Source: Actinophytocola sp035634895
Lineage (GTDB): Bacteria; Actinomycetota; Actinomycetes; Mycobacteriales; Pseudonocardiaceae
DNA: 64,000 bases
Assembly: GCF_035634895.1 (NCBI RefSeq)
Contig: NZ_DASQCC010000161.1
Span: forward strand, 3,376-67,375
Direction of reading: 5' to 3'
Below the pieces are notes generated by a model. The model worked only from the letters and a program-made list of their open reading frames with translations. It ran no database searches and was not told where the DNA came from. Every line of letters begins with the position of its first letter. Positions within the stretch are counted from its first letter, which is position 1. This document shows, piece after piece, positions 25,270 to 34,395 of the stretch. The position numbers were made by a program, and so were the translations under genes.

Positions 25270-26577
25270 CTAGCGAACGATGAGGTTCAGCGGGATGGCC
25301 GCGGCCATCGCCTTGGAGCCGGCGTCGTTCGGGTGGATGTGGTCACCGCCGTCGTACTCCGGCTTCAGCTTGGTGGGGTCGGCCGGGTCACGGACGATCT
25401 TGTCGAAGTCCACGACCGCGTCGAACTCGCTGCGGTGCGTGCGCAGGTAGTCGTTGACCGCGTTGCGTGTCGCCTCCTTCTCCGGGGTCCACACCAGCGC
25501 GGTGCCGCCGTTGAGGCCGTTGAACGGGCCGAGCGTGCCGACGATGACGGTGTACCCGCGCTGCCTGATCTGCTGGTTGAGCTGGCGGATCGCGGCGATG
25601 ATCGTCGCGGGCGGGTCGTTGTTCATCCAGATGTCGTTGATACCGAGGTCCATGATGACCGCGTGCGCGCCGGTCTCGGAGAACACGTCCTCGTTGAGCC
25701 GGGAGAACGCGTTGTCGCCGAGCTCGGGGAACCCGCTGAAGCCGCCGTCGCCGGGCTCCAGGGCCTCGTGGGTGAGCCGGGCGCCGCCGCGGCTGATGTT
25801 CAGCACGCCGGGCAGGTGCCGCTGGGGAACCTTGGCCTGCAACCGGTCGAAGAGCTGGTCGGGCCAGCGCAGGTTGCCGTTGAACGTGGTGCCGTGGCCG
25901 TCGGCGAGCGAGTCGCCGAACACGATCACCGAGCCGGCGGCGTCCTTGCGGAGCACGTCGACACCGGACAGGAAGAACCAGCAGCACGTGCGCTGGGTGG
26001 TGTAGCCGGCGCCGCCGGGGTCGCTCGCGAGGTCACCGGGGCCGACGTAGTTGTTCTGCCGGGTGGTGGAGTGGAACGTGGTGAGGCCGGTGGGGGTCGG
26101 GAAGAAGACGCTGACCACGAGGTCCTGGTCGTTGCCGACGGGCAGGTCGACCGGGTCGCTGAGCAGCTCGGCGCCCTTGGGCATCACGAAGGTGGACGAG
26201 CCGCCGAAGGTCAGCTCGTGGATGGTCGACGCGTCGACGTCGGACAGCGCCGGGGTGGTGGTGTCCGGCTTCGCGACGGTGGCGTGCCCCACGGTCACCG
26301 CCTGCTCGCCGTGGAGGTTGGTGAGCCGGATGCGGACCTTCGAGCCGCCGACGGAGCCGTGCACGATCAGCCGGACACTCTGGTTGTTGAGACCCAAGAA
26401 GGTGGATCCCGACAGGTTGCCTCGGGTGACGGCCGCCGCCCAGCTACCGACCCAGTCCCGCGGCGAGCCGTGCCGGGCCTCGGCCGCCTCGCCGACGCTG
26501 GCGACGAGCACGGTCGAGGTGACCGCGGCCAGCAGCCCCGTGGCGATCAGTGACCGCCATTTTCTCGGGTTGTTCAT
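25270..26577 (-). CDS. Secreted SGNH/GDSL hydrolase
   Basis: A 435-residue extracellular esterase-like protein. The N-terminus is a Sec signal peptide (residues 1 to about 33, ending near GEAAEA). An N-terminal jelly-roll-like domain precedes the SGNH core with FGDSLADG, a Gly in SRGGARL, Asn in GINDIW and the Asp/His pair in GGDHIHPND. The ATG at 26577 has GGAGG eight bases upstream. It lies 74 bp upstream of the P450 gene on the same strand, so it could share a transcript with the hydroxyphenylglycine genes, though proteins of this type are also common secreted enzymes unrelated to secondary metabolism. Confidence 0.87.
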   Translation of the reverse strand: MNNPRKWRSLIATGLLAAVTSTVLVASVGEAAEARHGSPRDWVGSWAAAVTRGNLSGSTFLGLNNQSVRLIVHGSVGGSKVRIRLTNLHGEQAVTVGHATVAKPDTTTPALSDVDASTIHELTFGGSSTFVMPKGAELLSDPVDLPVGNDQDLVVSVFFPTPTGLTTFHSTTRQNNYVGPGDLASDPGGAGYTTQRTCCWFFLSGVDVLRKDAAGSVIVFGDSLADGHGTTFNGNLRWPDQLFDRLQAKVPQRHLPGVLNISRGGARLTHEALEPGDGGFSGFPELGDNAFSRLNEDVFSETGAHAVIMDLGINDIWMNNDPPATIIAAIRQLNQQIRQRGYTVIVGTLGPFNGLNGGTALVWTPEKEATRNAVNDYLRTHRSEFDAVVDFDKIVRDPADPTKLKPEYDGGDHIHPNDAGSKAMAAAIPLNLIVR

Positions 26578-26902
26578 TCGGTGGAACCTCCAGAAAAAGC
26601 CTGCGCGCGCCGGTGGCGGCGGCACGAGTTATGGGCCCGGAACGTAGTCGCCGGGACGATTCAAGGTCAATCAATCTCGCGAATGGATCCAATGTGTTCG
26701 TATGACCAGCCCAACCATTCGTACCCATCCGCACTACGCGGAAACCGAGCGCAATTCACCGATAGCTTGCAGCTACCTTCCGCCACCCTGTCCTGCCACG
26801 TCGTCAACGCAATCAGCCACTGGCCGGACCGCCGTCCGGCAGGTACTCTCTCGTCCGAATCGCGGTCGGCGTGATTTCCCCGAATGGACCAGCGGAGCGG
26901 GC
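26578..26902. other. 325-bp divergent intergenic region
   Basis: Low-GC stretch between the secreted hydrolase (minus) and an acyl ligase (plus), so it should hold both promoters. A 7-bp-arm palindrome, GCCGGAC (26823-26829) and GTCCGGC (26834-26840), lies about 65 bp before the ligase start, and TTCGTA occurs twice 20-25 bp apart near 26700-26725. No convincing small gene was found on either strand. Confidence 0.4.
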
Positions 26903-28465
26903 ATGGATATTGCGAGCGACCGGACACGGACATATGTGACACGGGCGCTGGAACTGTTCGCCGGCTACGGCGAGCGGGCAGCGCTCGTCCAGGACGACCG
27001 CCGTATTTCTTATCGCGAATTGCGCGACCTGGTGCACCGAATGGCCGCCACGCTCCGGGCCTACGGTGTCCGGTCCGGCGCGAGTGTGCTGATCATGGTC
27101 GCGAACCCGCTCGAGGGCCCGGTTCTCCAGCTCGCCGTCCACCTCCTCGGTTGCCGTTCGTTCTGGGTCGCACCGGTCACCGCTCGCCGCGAGATCCTCG
27201 AGTACGTGCGGCGGTGCGGCGCGGACGCGTTCGTCTTCGACCCGCGCACGCAGGGCGGGCTGGGCGCCGAGATCGCGGCGTCGCTCGAGGTTCCCGTGTT
27301 CTGCCTCGGCCCCGGTGGCCCCGGCCCCGACCTGCTCGCCAACTCGGACAACGCCGAGGTCACCCCCGGCGACCACGAGCCGGAGGCCGTGTTCCAGACC
27401 AGCGGCACCACGGGCACCCCCAAGCTGGTGCACCTGCCGCACGCGTTCTTCCTGCAGGTGCTGGCGATCGCGGAGGGGCAGTTCACCTCGACGGGCGCGC
27501 CGTTGCTGCGGCACCTGACGAGCTCGCCGATGTGGCTCGTCAGCGGGCAGATCACGGCGTTCGTCAACCTGTTCACCGGTGGGGTGCTGTTCCTCGAGGA
27601 CGCCTGGACCGCGGAGCGGTTCCTGGCGACCGTGGCCCGCGAGCGGATCAACTCGACGTTCATGTCACCCCCGATGCTCTACGAGGTGCTGGACCACCCG
27701 GCCGCCGCGACCACGGACATGAGCCACATGTTCATGTTCAACATCGGCGCGGGTCCGGCGGCCCCGTCGCGGCTGCGGCAGGCGATTCGCCTGTGGGGCC
27801 CGGTGATCCGGATCGTGTACGGGCTGTCGGAGTCGGTCGTGACCACGGCGCTGCCCGGGCTGACGGAGGATCCCGAGCACCCGCGACGGATCCGCTCGGC
27901 CGGCACCCCGTACGGCGACGTGCGGCTGGAGATCCGCGACGAGGACGGGCACGCCGTGCCGACCGGTGTCGACGGTGAGATCTGGGTGTCGAGCCGGCTG
28001 AACTTCGCCGGGTACTGGGGCCAGCCGGAGCTGACGGCCGAGACGCTGGTGGACGGCTGGGTGCGCACCCGCGACGTCGGGCACCTGGACGAGGACGGGT
28101 TCCTGTACATCGTGGACCGCACGAGCGACATGATCATCACGCACCGGCGGTCGTGGAACATCTACTCGCGCCCGATCGAGGACGTGCTCGCCGGCCACCC
28201 GCAGGTGCGGATGGCCGCGGTGATCGGGGTGCCGGACCCGGTGATCGGCGAGGTAGTGCACGCGTACGTGGTGCCCACCGCCGACGCGGCGGTGACCGGC
28301 GAGGAACTGTCGGCGATGGTGGGCGAGGAACTCAACGACATGTGGGAGCCGCGCACGGTCGAGTTCGTCGACGCCCTGCCGCTGACCAGGGCGAACAAGA
28401 TCGACAAGAAGGCGCTGCGGGCGCGGTACGCCGCCGAGCACCCGGCCGTCGAGATCGGCGGTTAG
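26903..28465 (+). CDS. AMP-dependent acyl/aryl ligase (ANL superfamily)
   Basis: A 520-residue stand-alone adenylating enzyme. The phosphate loop is QTSGTTGTPK, the A5-type motif reads YGLSES, the A7 Asp is in TRDVGHL, the hinge follows as VDRTSDMI, and Lys in TRANKIDKKAL is the adenylation Lys of the C-terminal domain. Size and domain order fit aryl-acid or fatty-acid ligases that load CoA or an ACP, with no fused carrier domain. The ATG at 26903 is preceded by GGAGCGG. It is followed after 3 bp by an MFS gene, the two forming a plus-strand operon. The substrate is unknown; an aromatic acid or fatty acid of the neighbouring pathway is plausible. Confidence 0.87.
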   Translation: MDIASDRTRTYVTRALELFAGYGERAALVQDDRRISYRELRDLVHRMAATLRAYGVRSGASVLIMVANPLEGPVLQLAVHLLGCRSFWVAPVTARREILEYVRRCGADAFVFDPRTQGGLGAEIAASLEVPVFCLGPGGPGPDLLANSDNAEVTPGDHEPEAVFQTSGTTGTPKLVHLPHAFFLQVLAIAEGQFTSTGAPLLRHLTSSPMWLVSGQITAFVNLFTGGVLFLEDAWTAERFLATVARERINSTFMSPPMLYEVLDHPAAATTDMSHMFMFNIGAGPAAPSRLRQAIRLWGPVIRIVYGLSESVVTTALPGLTEDPEHPRRIRSAGTPYGDVRLEIRDEDGHAVPTGVDGEIWVSSRLNFAGYWGQPELTAETLVDGWVRTRDVGHLDEDGFLYIVDRTSDMIITHRRSWNIYSRPIEDVLAGHPQVRMAAVIGVPDPVIGEVVHAYVVPTADAAVTGEELSAMVGEELNDMWEPRTVEFVDALPLTRANKIDKKALRARYAAEHPAVEIGG

Positions 28466-28468
28466 GGG

Positions 28469-29689
28469 GTGGGTGCTCGGGGGCGGTTCGTCGCGCTGTT
28501 CACCGCGGACGTCGTGTCCGTGCTGGGCACTCGCGTGTCGATGCTGGCGATCCCGTGGCTGGTGCTGGTCACCACCGGCAGCGCGACGAAGATGGGCCTC
28601 GTCGCCGGGGCGGAGATGCTGCCGTACGTCCTGTCCGGCGTGCTGGCCGCGCCGCTCGCCGACCGGCTCGGGGTCCGGCGCGCGACGATCGTCGTCGACG
28701 CGGGCAGTGCCCTCGCCATGGCGGGCATCGCCGCGGCGCCCAGGCTCGGCTTCGGGTGGCTGCTCGTCCTCGTCGCGGTCGCCGGCGCCACGCGCGGGCT
28801 CGGCGACCGCGTCAAGCACGTGATGCTCCGCCCCCTCGCCGAGGAGGCCGGGATCAAGGTCATCCGCGTGACCTCCGCCTACGAGGGCTTCTCCCGTACC
28901 GCCATGCTCGTCGGCAGCGCGGCAGGCGGTCTGCTCATCGCCTGGGTCGGGCCGCTCGGCGCGATCTGGGTCGACGCCGCGTCGTTCGCCCTGTGCGCGC
29001 TGGTCGTCGCGACCGTGGTGCGGCTGCCGGAGGGCGCGATCCCTCCCCAGGCCCCGGAGCGTTACCTCGTCGCGCTGCGTGGCGGGTTCCGCGTCCTGTG
29101 GCGGGACGACCTGCTGCCCAGCATGATCGTGATGCTGTTCGCGCTCAACATGTTCAACCAGGCCGGCGTCGCGGTGTTCATCCCCGTCTGGGTCGCCGAG
29201 GTGCTGCACACCCCGGAGGCGCTCGGTCTCGTGCTCGGCGCGTTCGCGGCGGGTGCCGTGCTGGGCAGCGTCGTGTTCACGGCCATCGCGCCGAAACTGC
29301 CGATGTACCAGACGTTCATGCTCGGCGCGCTCATCGCGGGCGCGCCCCGCTGGCTGATCCTCGGCCTCACCCACGACGTCCTGCTCGTCTGCGTGGTCAC
29401 GTTCGTCTCCGGGTTGGCCATCGCGGCGGTCAACCCGGTCATCGGCGCGATGCTCTACGAACGGGTGCCGCCCGAGCTGCAGACCAGGGCGTTCGGCGTG
29501 TGCACGGCCATCACGTTCACCGGCATCCCGATCGGCGGTGTCCTCGGCGGGCTCGCGGTGACGGGGTTCGGCCTGAACACGGCCATCCTGGTGGCCGGGG
29601 TGCTGTGCACGCTCGCCACCGCGGGCCCCTGGCTCTGGTCGCGGCGGCATCGCACCGAGGCCACCCCGGTGACGCAGGCGGTACCGTGA
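28469..29689 (+). CDS. MFS transporter
   Basis: A 406-residue membrane protein with about 12 hydrophobic segments, typical of the MFS-3/enterobactin-exporter branch (LFTADVVSVLGTRVSMLAIPW at the N-terminus, PLADRLGVRRA in loop 2-3). It starts with GTG only three bases after the ligase stop. Likely an exporter of the cluster product or an intermediate; a second MFS gene lies at 35788. Confidence 0.85.
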   Translation: MGARGRFVALFTADVVSVLGTRVSMLAIPWLVLVTTGSATKMGLVAGAEMLPYVLSGVLAAPLADRLGVRRATIVVDAGSALAMAGIAAAPRLGFGWLLVLVAVAGATRGLGDRVKHVMLRPLAEEAGIKVIRVTSAYEGFSRTAMLVGSAAGGLLIAWVGPLGAIWVDAASFALCALVVATVVRLPEGAIPPQAPERYLVALRGGFRVLWRDDLLPSMIVMLFALNMFNQAGVAVFIPVWVAEVLHTPEALGLVLGAFAAGAVLGSVVFTAIAPKLPMYQTFMLGALIAGAPRWLILGLTHDVLLVCVVTFVSGLAIAAVNPVIGAMLYERVPPELQTRAFGVCTAITFTGIPIGGVLGGLAVTGFGLNTAILVAGVLCTLATAGPWLWSRRHRTEATPVTQAVP

Positions 29690-29811
29690 GCAGAGCTTGC
29701 GGAGCGAACCATCAACCCTCACGACGCCACCGAGCCCGCGGAGCGACGCCGAAGAAGCGGAGCCCGCGGAGCGCTCCGGCGCCGCGAAGCGTGCACGGGG
29801 GTGTCGTGACG

Positions 29812-30432
29812 TCATTCTGGCCACGACGGAGAGCGGCCGAGGAAACCCAGCATCCGGTCGGCGACGGGTGCGTCCGCGGGTACCTCGACCCGGTAGCCGA
29901 ACGCGGCGTCCGGACCCCAGATCCTCGGCGAGTCCAGCGGCCAGGCCGACCCGATCCGCAGCACCGCGTCGCACGCGCCCTCGTCGAGGCCGGCGTCCAC
30001 GCCGATCGACACGGCGACGTCCCAGCCGTGGGCCAGGTAGTCGATGAAGTGCATGCCGACGGCCTGCCCGGCGGGCACGTCGCCGTAGCCAGGCACGGCG
30101 AACGTGCCGGTCAGCGGCTCGACCGACGCGAACGCCTCGACGACCCGCTTGGCCGACGCCGCGAAGTCGCCGACCGGGTCGGTGACGCCCGCGCCGTCCC
30201 AGACCTCGACCTCCGGCGGCGCGCCGAGTGCCGCGGCGGCGAACCCGTTGTTGTTGCCTACCATGTGCCGCAACAGATCCCGCAGCACCCAACCCGTGCA
30301 GGGCGTCGGCAGGTCGAGCTGGTCGGACCGCACCTGCTCGACGACCGCCGTGGTCACCGCCAGCACGCGGCGGTCGGCCTCCCGCAGATCCCGCAGATCC
30401 CGCAGATCCCGCAGATCATCGTGAGTGGACAT
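29812..30432 (-). CDS. TIGR03086-family protein (mycothiol-dependent/DinB-like fold)
   Basis: A 206-residue protein of the maleylpyruvate-isomerase/TIGR03086 type: LPTPCTGWVLRDLLRHMVGNNNGFAAAALG carries the His of the putative metal site, and HFIDYLAHGWDVA carries the second pair. Such proteins are frequent in mycothiol-producing actinomycetes. The ATG at 30432 has GAAGG seven bases upstream. The N-terminus contains four in-frame repeats of Asp-Leu-Arg encoded by 9-bp DNA repeats. The gene is divergent from, and overlaps by eight bases, the hydrolase starting at 30425. Confidence 0.8.
   Translation of the reverse strand: MSTHDDLRDLRDLRDLREADRRVLAVTTAVVEQVRSDQLDLPTPCTGWVLRDLLRHMVGNNNGFAAAALGAPPEVEVWDGAGVTDPVGDFAASAKRVVEAFASVEPLTGTFAVPGYGDVPAGQAVGMHFIDYLAHGWDVAVSIGVDAGLDEGACDAVLRIGSAWPLDSPRIWGPDAAFGYRVEVPADAPVADRMLGFLGRSPSWPE
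30382..30417 (+). repeat. Four tandem 9-bp repeats
   Basis: CCGCAGATC is repeated four times without error. It encodes the Asp-Leu-Arg repeats near the N-terminus of the TIGR03086-type protein. Copy-number change would stay in frame. Confidence 0.9.
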
Positions 30433-31129
30433 GTGCACCTTCGCTGAGTCGGAAGATCCCTACTGCCTGCGCCAGGGTGAGAGCGCCCGGCTGCTCGCCG
30501 GGCACCCCTGGCGCCGGTTCGTCGTCATCGGCGACAGTGTCGCGGAAGGGCTGGCCGAGCCGGTGCCGGGCTACAGCGAGGTGCAGCTCGCGGACCGGCT
30601 CGCGGGCGAGCTGTCCGCCGCCGCGCCGGACTTCGAGTACCGCAACCTCGGCCACCGGGGCCTGCGGACACGGGAGATCCGCGCCCGCCAGCTGCGGCCG
30701 GCGCTGGACTTCCGGCCCGACCTCGCGCTCGTGGTGTGCGGCGGCAACGACGCGTTCCCGGCCACCTACCGGCCGGACGGCGTGGACGCCGAGCTGCGGG
30801 CGATGGTCACCGCGTTGCTGGCGGCCGGCGCGGACGTGATCACGGTGGGGCTGTACAACGTGTCCTACTCCCCCTCCCCCGCGATCGCCGACTGGCTGCG
30901 GCCGGGGCTGCGCACGCGGATGCAGACGCTGTCCGAGCACACCGCCGCGATCGCGGCGGAGCTCGGCACCCTGCACCTGAACCTGACCGCGCACCCGGCG
31001 GCGACCGACCCGGACATGTTCTCCAGCGACGGCAGGCACGGGAACGCACGCAGCGACGCGATCGCCGTCGCCGAGGCGGTCCGGCTGCTGGGTGCCCACA
31101 TCGCGACCGGGCACGTCAGCCGTCCGTGA
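30425..31129 (+). CDS. Cytoplasmic SGNH/GDSL hydrolase
   Basis: A 234-residue SGNH-fold protein without a signal peptide: VVIGDSVAEG (block I, Ser), LGHRGLRT (block II), VCGGNDAF (block III) and SSDGRHGN (block V, Asp and His). Start is GTG at 30425 or ATG at 30431. The latter ATG overlaps the ATG of the divergent gene within the palindrome ACATGT. The 3' end overlaps the ATP-grasp gene by 14 bp, tail to tail. A thioesterase/esterase role near the cluster is possible. Confidence 0.85.
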   Translation: MDMCTFAESEDPYCLRQGESARLLAGHPWRRFVVIGDSVAEGLAEPVPGYSEVQLADRLAGELSAAAPDFEYRNLGHRGLRTREIRARQLRPALDFRPDLALVVCGGNDAFPATYRPDGVDAELRAMVTALLAAGADVITVGLYNVSYSPSPAIADWLRPGLRTRMQTLSEHTAAIAAELGTLHLNLTAHPAATDPDMFSSDGRHGNARSDAIAVAEAVRLLGAHIATGHVSRP

Positions 31130-32432
31130 GGAGCAGGCCGCTGGTGAGCGCGCCCTGCCCGAGGTTGACCACGGACCCGGACGCCGAGTCCGGCACCGCG
31201 AACCGCAGGTACGCGCCCGCGGCCCGGCCGCCGAACAGGTAGGGCGCGACGCAGTACGGCACCTCGGCCGCACGCACGGCGCCGGTGGCGACCTCGACGA
31301 AGTGCATGGCGAGCCGGTCGGTGGGCACGTACTCCTGCACGATGTGCCCGCCCGCCGCGACGGCCGCACGCAGGGCCTCGTCCCAGCGTTCCTGGGTGAC
31401 CTCGCGCCCGACGACCACCCCGGAGCCGCCGTAGGTTCCGGTCGGCTTGAGGACGAGGTCGTGCCGCGGCTTGTCCGCGCCGGTGAGCACCTCGGTGTAG
31501 GGCACGTACCGGCGGACCAGCGCGGCGTCCGCCGCCGGCAGCCGGTCGACGTCCTCCCACAGCCATGCGAAGGTCGCCTTGTTGGCGAGCAGCCAGGTGG
31601 CGGTGGGCGTGAACATCTGGACGGTGCCGGTGCGCAACGCGGTCACGAGCGCGTCGTACCCCGTGCCGCGCGGTGTGTCCTGGGGCACGAACATCCGCAG
31701 CACCGAGTCGAGGACCGTGTCACCGGCCCGCAGGCGGCCGTCGTCGAGGGTGAGCCATTCGAGCGGGTACACCACGACGTCGAGGCCGGCCGCGCGGCCG
31801 CGGTCGCGCACGGGTTCGAGGAGCTTGATGAGCGTGTGCCCGTCCTGGGTGTCGGGGTAGTCGCTGCCCATGTGGAACAGGATCACCGAGGTGGCACCGT
31901 CGGCGAGGCCGAGCTGGTCGCGCATCGCGTGGAAGCGGGTGTCCACGGCGGAGTCCGGCACGGCCAGCGACACGGGGACGCCGTGTTCGGTGTAGGCGGA
32001 CAGGAACCGCCGTGCTATGCCGTCGGAGTCGAACGCGCCGCCCAGCGCACTGTCCACATTGCACTCGACGAACCTCGGCACGCCGCCGGAGAGCAGCACG
32101 TCCGGCCGGACCGCCACGATCAGGTCCTCGGTGAGTGGCGCGTCCTCGTCCAGGAGCTCGATCTGTCCCGCCGGCACGCCGAGCCGCTCGCGCAGCTCGC
32201 CCGTGGTGGCCGCGCGGCGTTGGCAGGCGCCGAGGACCAGCTCGGCGAGTCGCGCCGTGAGGCCGGTGATCTCGTCGTACTCGGCGTGGGACATCAGCGG
32301 CGGGCGCAACGGCCGCCACTGCTTGTTCTTGGTTGCGACGCCGTCGTAGACGCCCGCCCAGCTCCGGATCCCGCACTCGATCATGGCGGACCGGGCGGCC
32401 TCGCCCATCCGTTCCCACGCGGTCGCTGCCAT
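31116..32432 (-). CDS. ATP-grasp superfamily ligase
   Basis: A 438-residue protein with an ATP-grasp core. The glycine-rich phosphate loop LKPTGTYGGSGVVVG (Lys about residue 329) and IVQEYVPTD are the nucleotide-binding strands. RFVECNVDSALGGAFDSDG in the first half resembles the metal/substrate loop of circularly permuted ATP-grasp and glutathionylspermidine-synthase-like proteins. ATP-grasp enzymes join a carboxylate, via acyl phosphate, to an amine. It is the last gene of the long minus-strand operon, two bases after E1 beta. With the repeat-peptide gene in the same operon, a peptide-ligase role like that of PGM1 in pheganomycin is attractive but inferred; the exact ATP-grasp subfamily cannot be settled by eye. 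Confidence 0.78.
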   Translation of the reverse strand: MAATAWERMGEAARSAMIECGIRSWAGVYDGVATKNKQWRPLRPPLMSHAEYDEITGLTARLAELVLGACQRRAATTGELRERLGVPAGQIELLDEDAPLTEDLIVAVRPDVLLSGGVPRFVECNVDSALGGAFDSDGIARRFLSAYTEHGVPVSLAVPDSAVDTRFHAMRDQLGLADGATSVILFHMGSDYPDTQDGHTLIKLLEPVRDRGRAAGLDVVVYPLEWLTLDDGRLRAGDTVLDSVLRMFVPQDTPRGTGYDALVTALRTGTVQMFTPTATWLLANKATFAWLWEDVDRLPAADAALVRRYVPYTEVLTGADKPRHDLVLKPTGTYGGSGVVVGREVTQERWDEALRAAVAAGGHIVQEYVPTDRLAMHFVEVATGAVRAAEVPYCVAPYLFGGRAAGAYLRFAVPDSASGSVVNLGQGALTSGLLLTDG

Positions 32433-32434
32433 GA

Positions 32435-33406
32435 CTACCTTTCCTTCACCGTGAGTGCGACCGCGGCCGCGAGCTGTGCCCTGCTCGGCTGGGTCGCGCG
32501 GTCGAGCTCGATGGAGAACGGCAGGACCGCGCCGTCCGGACGGGTGACCCGCACCGGTGGCGCGGCGAGCCGCACCCGTTCGGCCATCGTCGCGATCACC
32601 TCGGCCGCGATCCCGCACGTGCGGTTGGCGTCGTCGACCACCACGAGCCGGCCGGTCCTGCGTACCGACTCGGTGAGCCCGTCCCAGTCGAACGGGTAGA
32701 GCGTCCTCGGGTCGAACACCTCGACCGACACGCTGCCCGCGAGGTCGTCGGCGACCGCGATGGCGTCGTGCACGAGGTGGCCGACGGCGACGACCGTGAC
32801 GTCGGCGCCGTGCCGGTGGATCCGGCCGGAGCCCAACGGCACGGGTGCGAGCGTCGCGAGGTCCACGTCCTCCCGGACGCCGAGCGCGGCGGCCGGGGCG
32901 AACACCACGACCGGGTCGGGGTCCTCGACGGACGATCTGAGCAGGCCGTAGGCGTCGGTGGGCGTGGCCGGCACGACGGTCTTCACACCGACGTGGGCGA
33001 ACAGGCTGTAGGGGTGGTCGGAGTGCTGCCCGGCCCAGCCGGTGCGGGACCCGGACCCCGGGACCACGTACGTCACCGGGACCTGGCACTGCCCACCGGT
33101 CATCAGCGAGAACTTGTGCGCGTGGTTGACGATCTGCTCGAAGGACAGGAACAGCAGCGCCGGGATCTGGAACTCGATCACCGGCCGCATGCCGGCCATC
33201 GCCGCGCCGGTGGCGAAGCTCGTGAAACCCTGCTCGGACAACGGGGTGTCGAGGACGCGGTCCGGCCCGAACCGCCTGGCGAGCCCGACTGTCACGTTCG
33301 ACGCGGCGACGCGGACGTCCTCGCCGAGCACGAACACCGTGTCGTCGGCGGTCATCGCGTCGAACAGGGCCCGGTTGAGCGCCTTCTGGTAGGACAGCCA
33401 CGGCAT
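32435..33406 (-). CDS. Thiamine-dependent 2-oxoacid dehydrogenase E1 beta subunit
   Basis: A 323-residue E1 beta homologue (PDH/BCKDH/acetoin type): MPWLSYQKALNRAL start, VLGEDV, RVLDTPLSEQG, the aromatic-rich YSLFAHVG and a C-terminal transketolase domain with VEVFDPRTLYPFDW. Its ATG shares one base with the stop of E1 alpha (TGATG), so the two are co-translated. No E2 acyltransferase or E3 gene accompanies it; an acyl carrier protein of the cluster may take the E2 role. It would decarboxylate a 2-oxo acid, for example a phenyl- or hydroxyphenylpyruvate-derived one; the substrate is inferred. Confidence 0.88.
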   Translation of the reverse strand: MPWLSYQKALNRALFDAMTADDTVFVLGEDVRVAASNVTVGLARRFGPDRVLDTPLSEQGFTSFATGAAMAGMRPVIEFQIPALLFLSFEQIVNHAHKFSLMTGGQCQVPVTYVVPGSGSRTGWAGQHSDHPYSLFAHVGVKTVVPATPTDAYGLLRSSVEDPDPVVVFAPAAALGVREDVDLATLAPVPLGSGRIHRHGADVTVVAVGHLVHDAIAVADDLAGSVSVEVFDPRTLYPFDWDGLTESVRRTGRLVVVDDANRTCGIAAEVIATMAERVRLAAPPVRVTRPDGAVLPFSIELDRATQPSRAQLAAAVALTVKER

Positions 33407-34395
33407 CAGACATCACTCCCCGGTCGCGGGGTCAGGCCGCTGGCGTACAGGTGGTCCAGCGCGGTGAGCGGGTCGGGGAACGGGCTGCCCAGCGCGAACG
33501 CGACCGCCTCGTCGAGCACGGCCTCCACCTCACTGTCCACTTCGGACCGGGTGGTCCCGTCGAGCCGGGCACCCTGGATGTCGACCGGGTCGCGGGTGCG
33601 GAGGTCCGCTTCGTCGGTCCGGTAACGCAGGCGGACCTTGTGCTCGAAGGTGTGATGGGCGTCGAACCGGCGGGTGCGGCACTCGAGGAAGGTCGGCCCC
33701 TCGCCCGCGCGGGCACGCGCCACGGCGTCCCGGGTCGCGGCGAGGACCGCCGCCGGGTCCTGTCCGTCCACCGTGGCCGCCGGGATGCCGAACGCCTCGG
33801 CCCGGCCGGTGATGCTGCCGGCGACCGCGTCCTCGACCCGCATGGTGGTGGCGTAGCCGTTGTTCTCGCAGACGAACACGACCGGCACGCGCCAGAGCGC
33901 GGCGAGGTTGAACGACTCCAGCAGCATGCCCTCGTTGACCGCGCCGTCACCGAAGAAGGTCGCGGCGACCACCGGCGCACCGAGCCGTCGCCGTGCCCAC
34001 GCCGCGCCGGTCGCGATGGCGCCGGAGGCGCCGACGATGGCGTTGGCGCCGAGGATCCCGACACCGAAGTCCGCGGCGTGCATGGACCCGCCGCGGCCCT
34101 GGTTGAGCCCGGTGACGCGGCCGGTCAGCTCGGCCATCATGCGGGCCGGGTCCGCGCCCTTCGCGAGCACGTGGCCGTGACCGCGGTGCGTGCCGGTGAC
34201 GAGGTCGTCCGGGCCGAGCGCGGCACAGACACCCGCGGCGACGGCCTCCTGTCCGATGTAGGGGTGGATGCCGCCGACGATGTCGCCGGAGCGCACCAGC
34301 TCGACGGCCCGCTCCTCGAACCGCCGGACCAGCCGGACCGTCCGGTACAGGCCCACCGCGGTGCCCACAGTCGAGTCCACAGTGGAGTCCGTCAT
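33406..34395 (-). CDS. Thiamine-dependent 2-oxoacid dehydrogenase E1 alpha subunit
   Basis: A 329-residue E1 alpha homologue with the thiamine diphosphate motif GDGAVNEG followed after the usual spacing by CENNGYA (residues about 148-180), HRGHGH and GGSMH. The N-terminus repeats Asp-Ser-Thr-Val because of a short DNA repeat. It overlaps the condensation-like gene by 4 bp (ATGA) and E1 beta by 1 bp. In pristinamycin biosynthesis an E1-like pair (PglB/PglC) participates in phenylglycine formation. Here the hydroxymandelate route is also present, so this pair may instead supply an acyl starter for the ketosynthases. Confidence 0.88.
   Translation of the reverse strand: MTDSTVDSTVGTAVGLYRTVRLVRRFEERAVELVRSGDIVGGIHPYIGQEAVAAGVCAALGPDDLVTGTHRGHGHVLAKGADPARMMAELTGRVTGLNQGRGGSMHAADFGVGILGANAIVGASGAIATGAAWARRRLGAPVVAATFFGDGAVNEGMLLESFNLAALWRVPVVFVCENNGYATTMRVEDAVAGSITGRAEAFGIPAATVDGQDPAAVLAATRDAVARARAGEGPTFLECRTRRFDAHHTFEHKVRLRYRTDEADLRTRDPVDIQGARLDGTTRSEVDSEVEAVLDEAVAFALGSPFPDPLTALDHLYASGLTPRPGSDV

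Noticed and set aside
26667..26942. A 91-codon minus-strand open frame in the low-GC gap before the acyl ligase
   Set aside because: It has no ribosome-binding site or recognisable features and overlaps the well-supported ligase start; likely chance in a non-coding region.
30382..30417. Tandem repeats that might suggest a CRISPR-like array
   Set aside because: The units are 9 bp, contiguous and in frame within a coding region, with no spacers.
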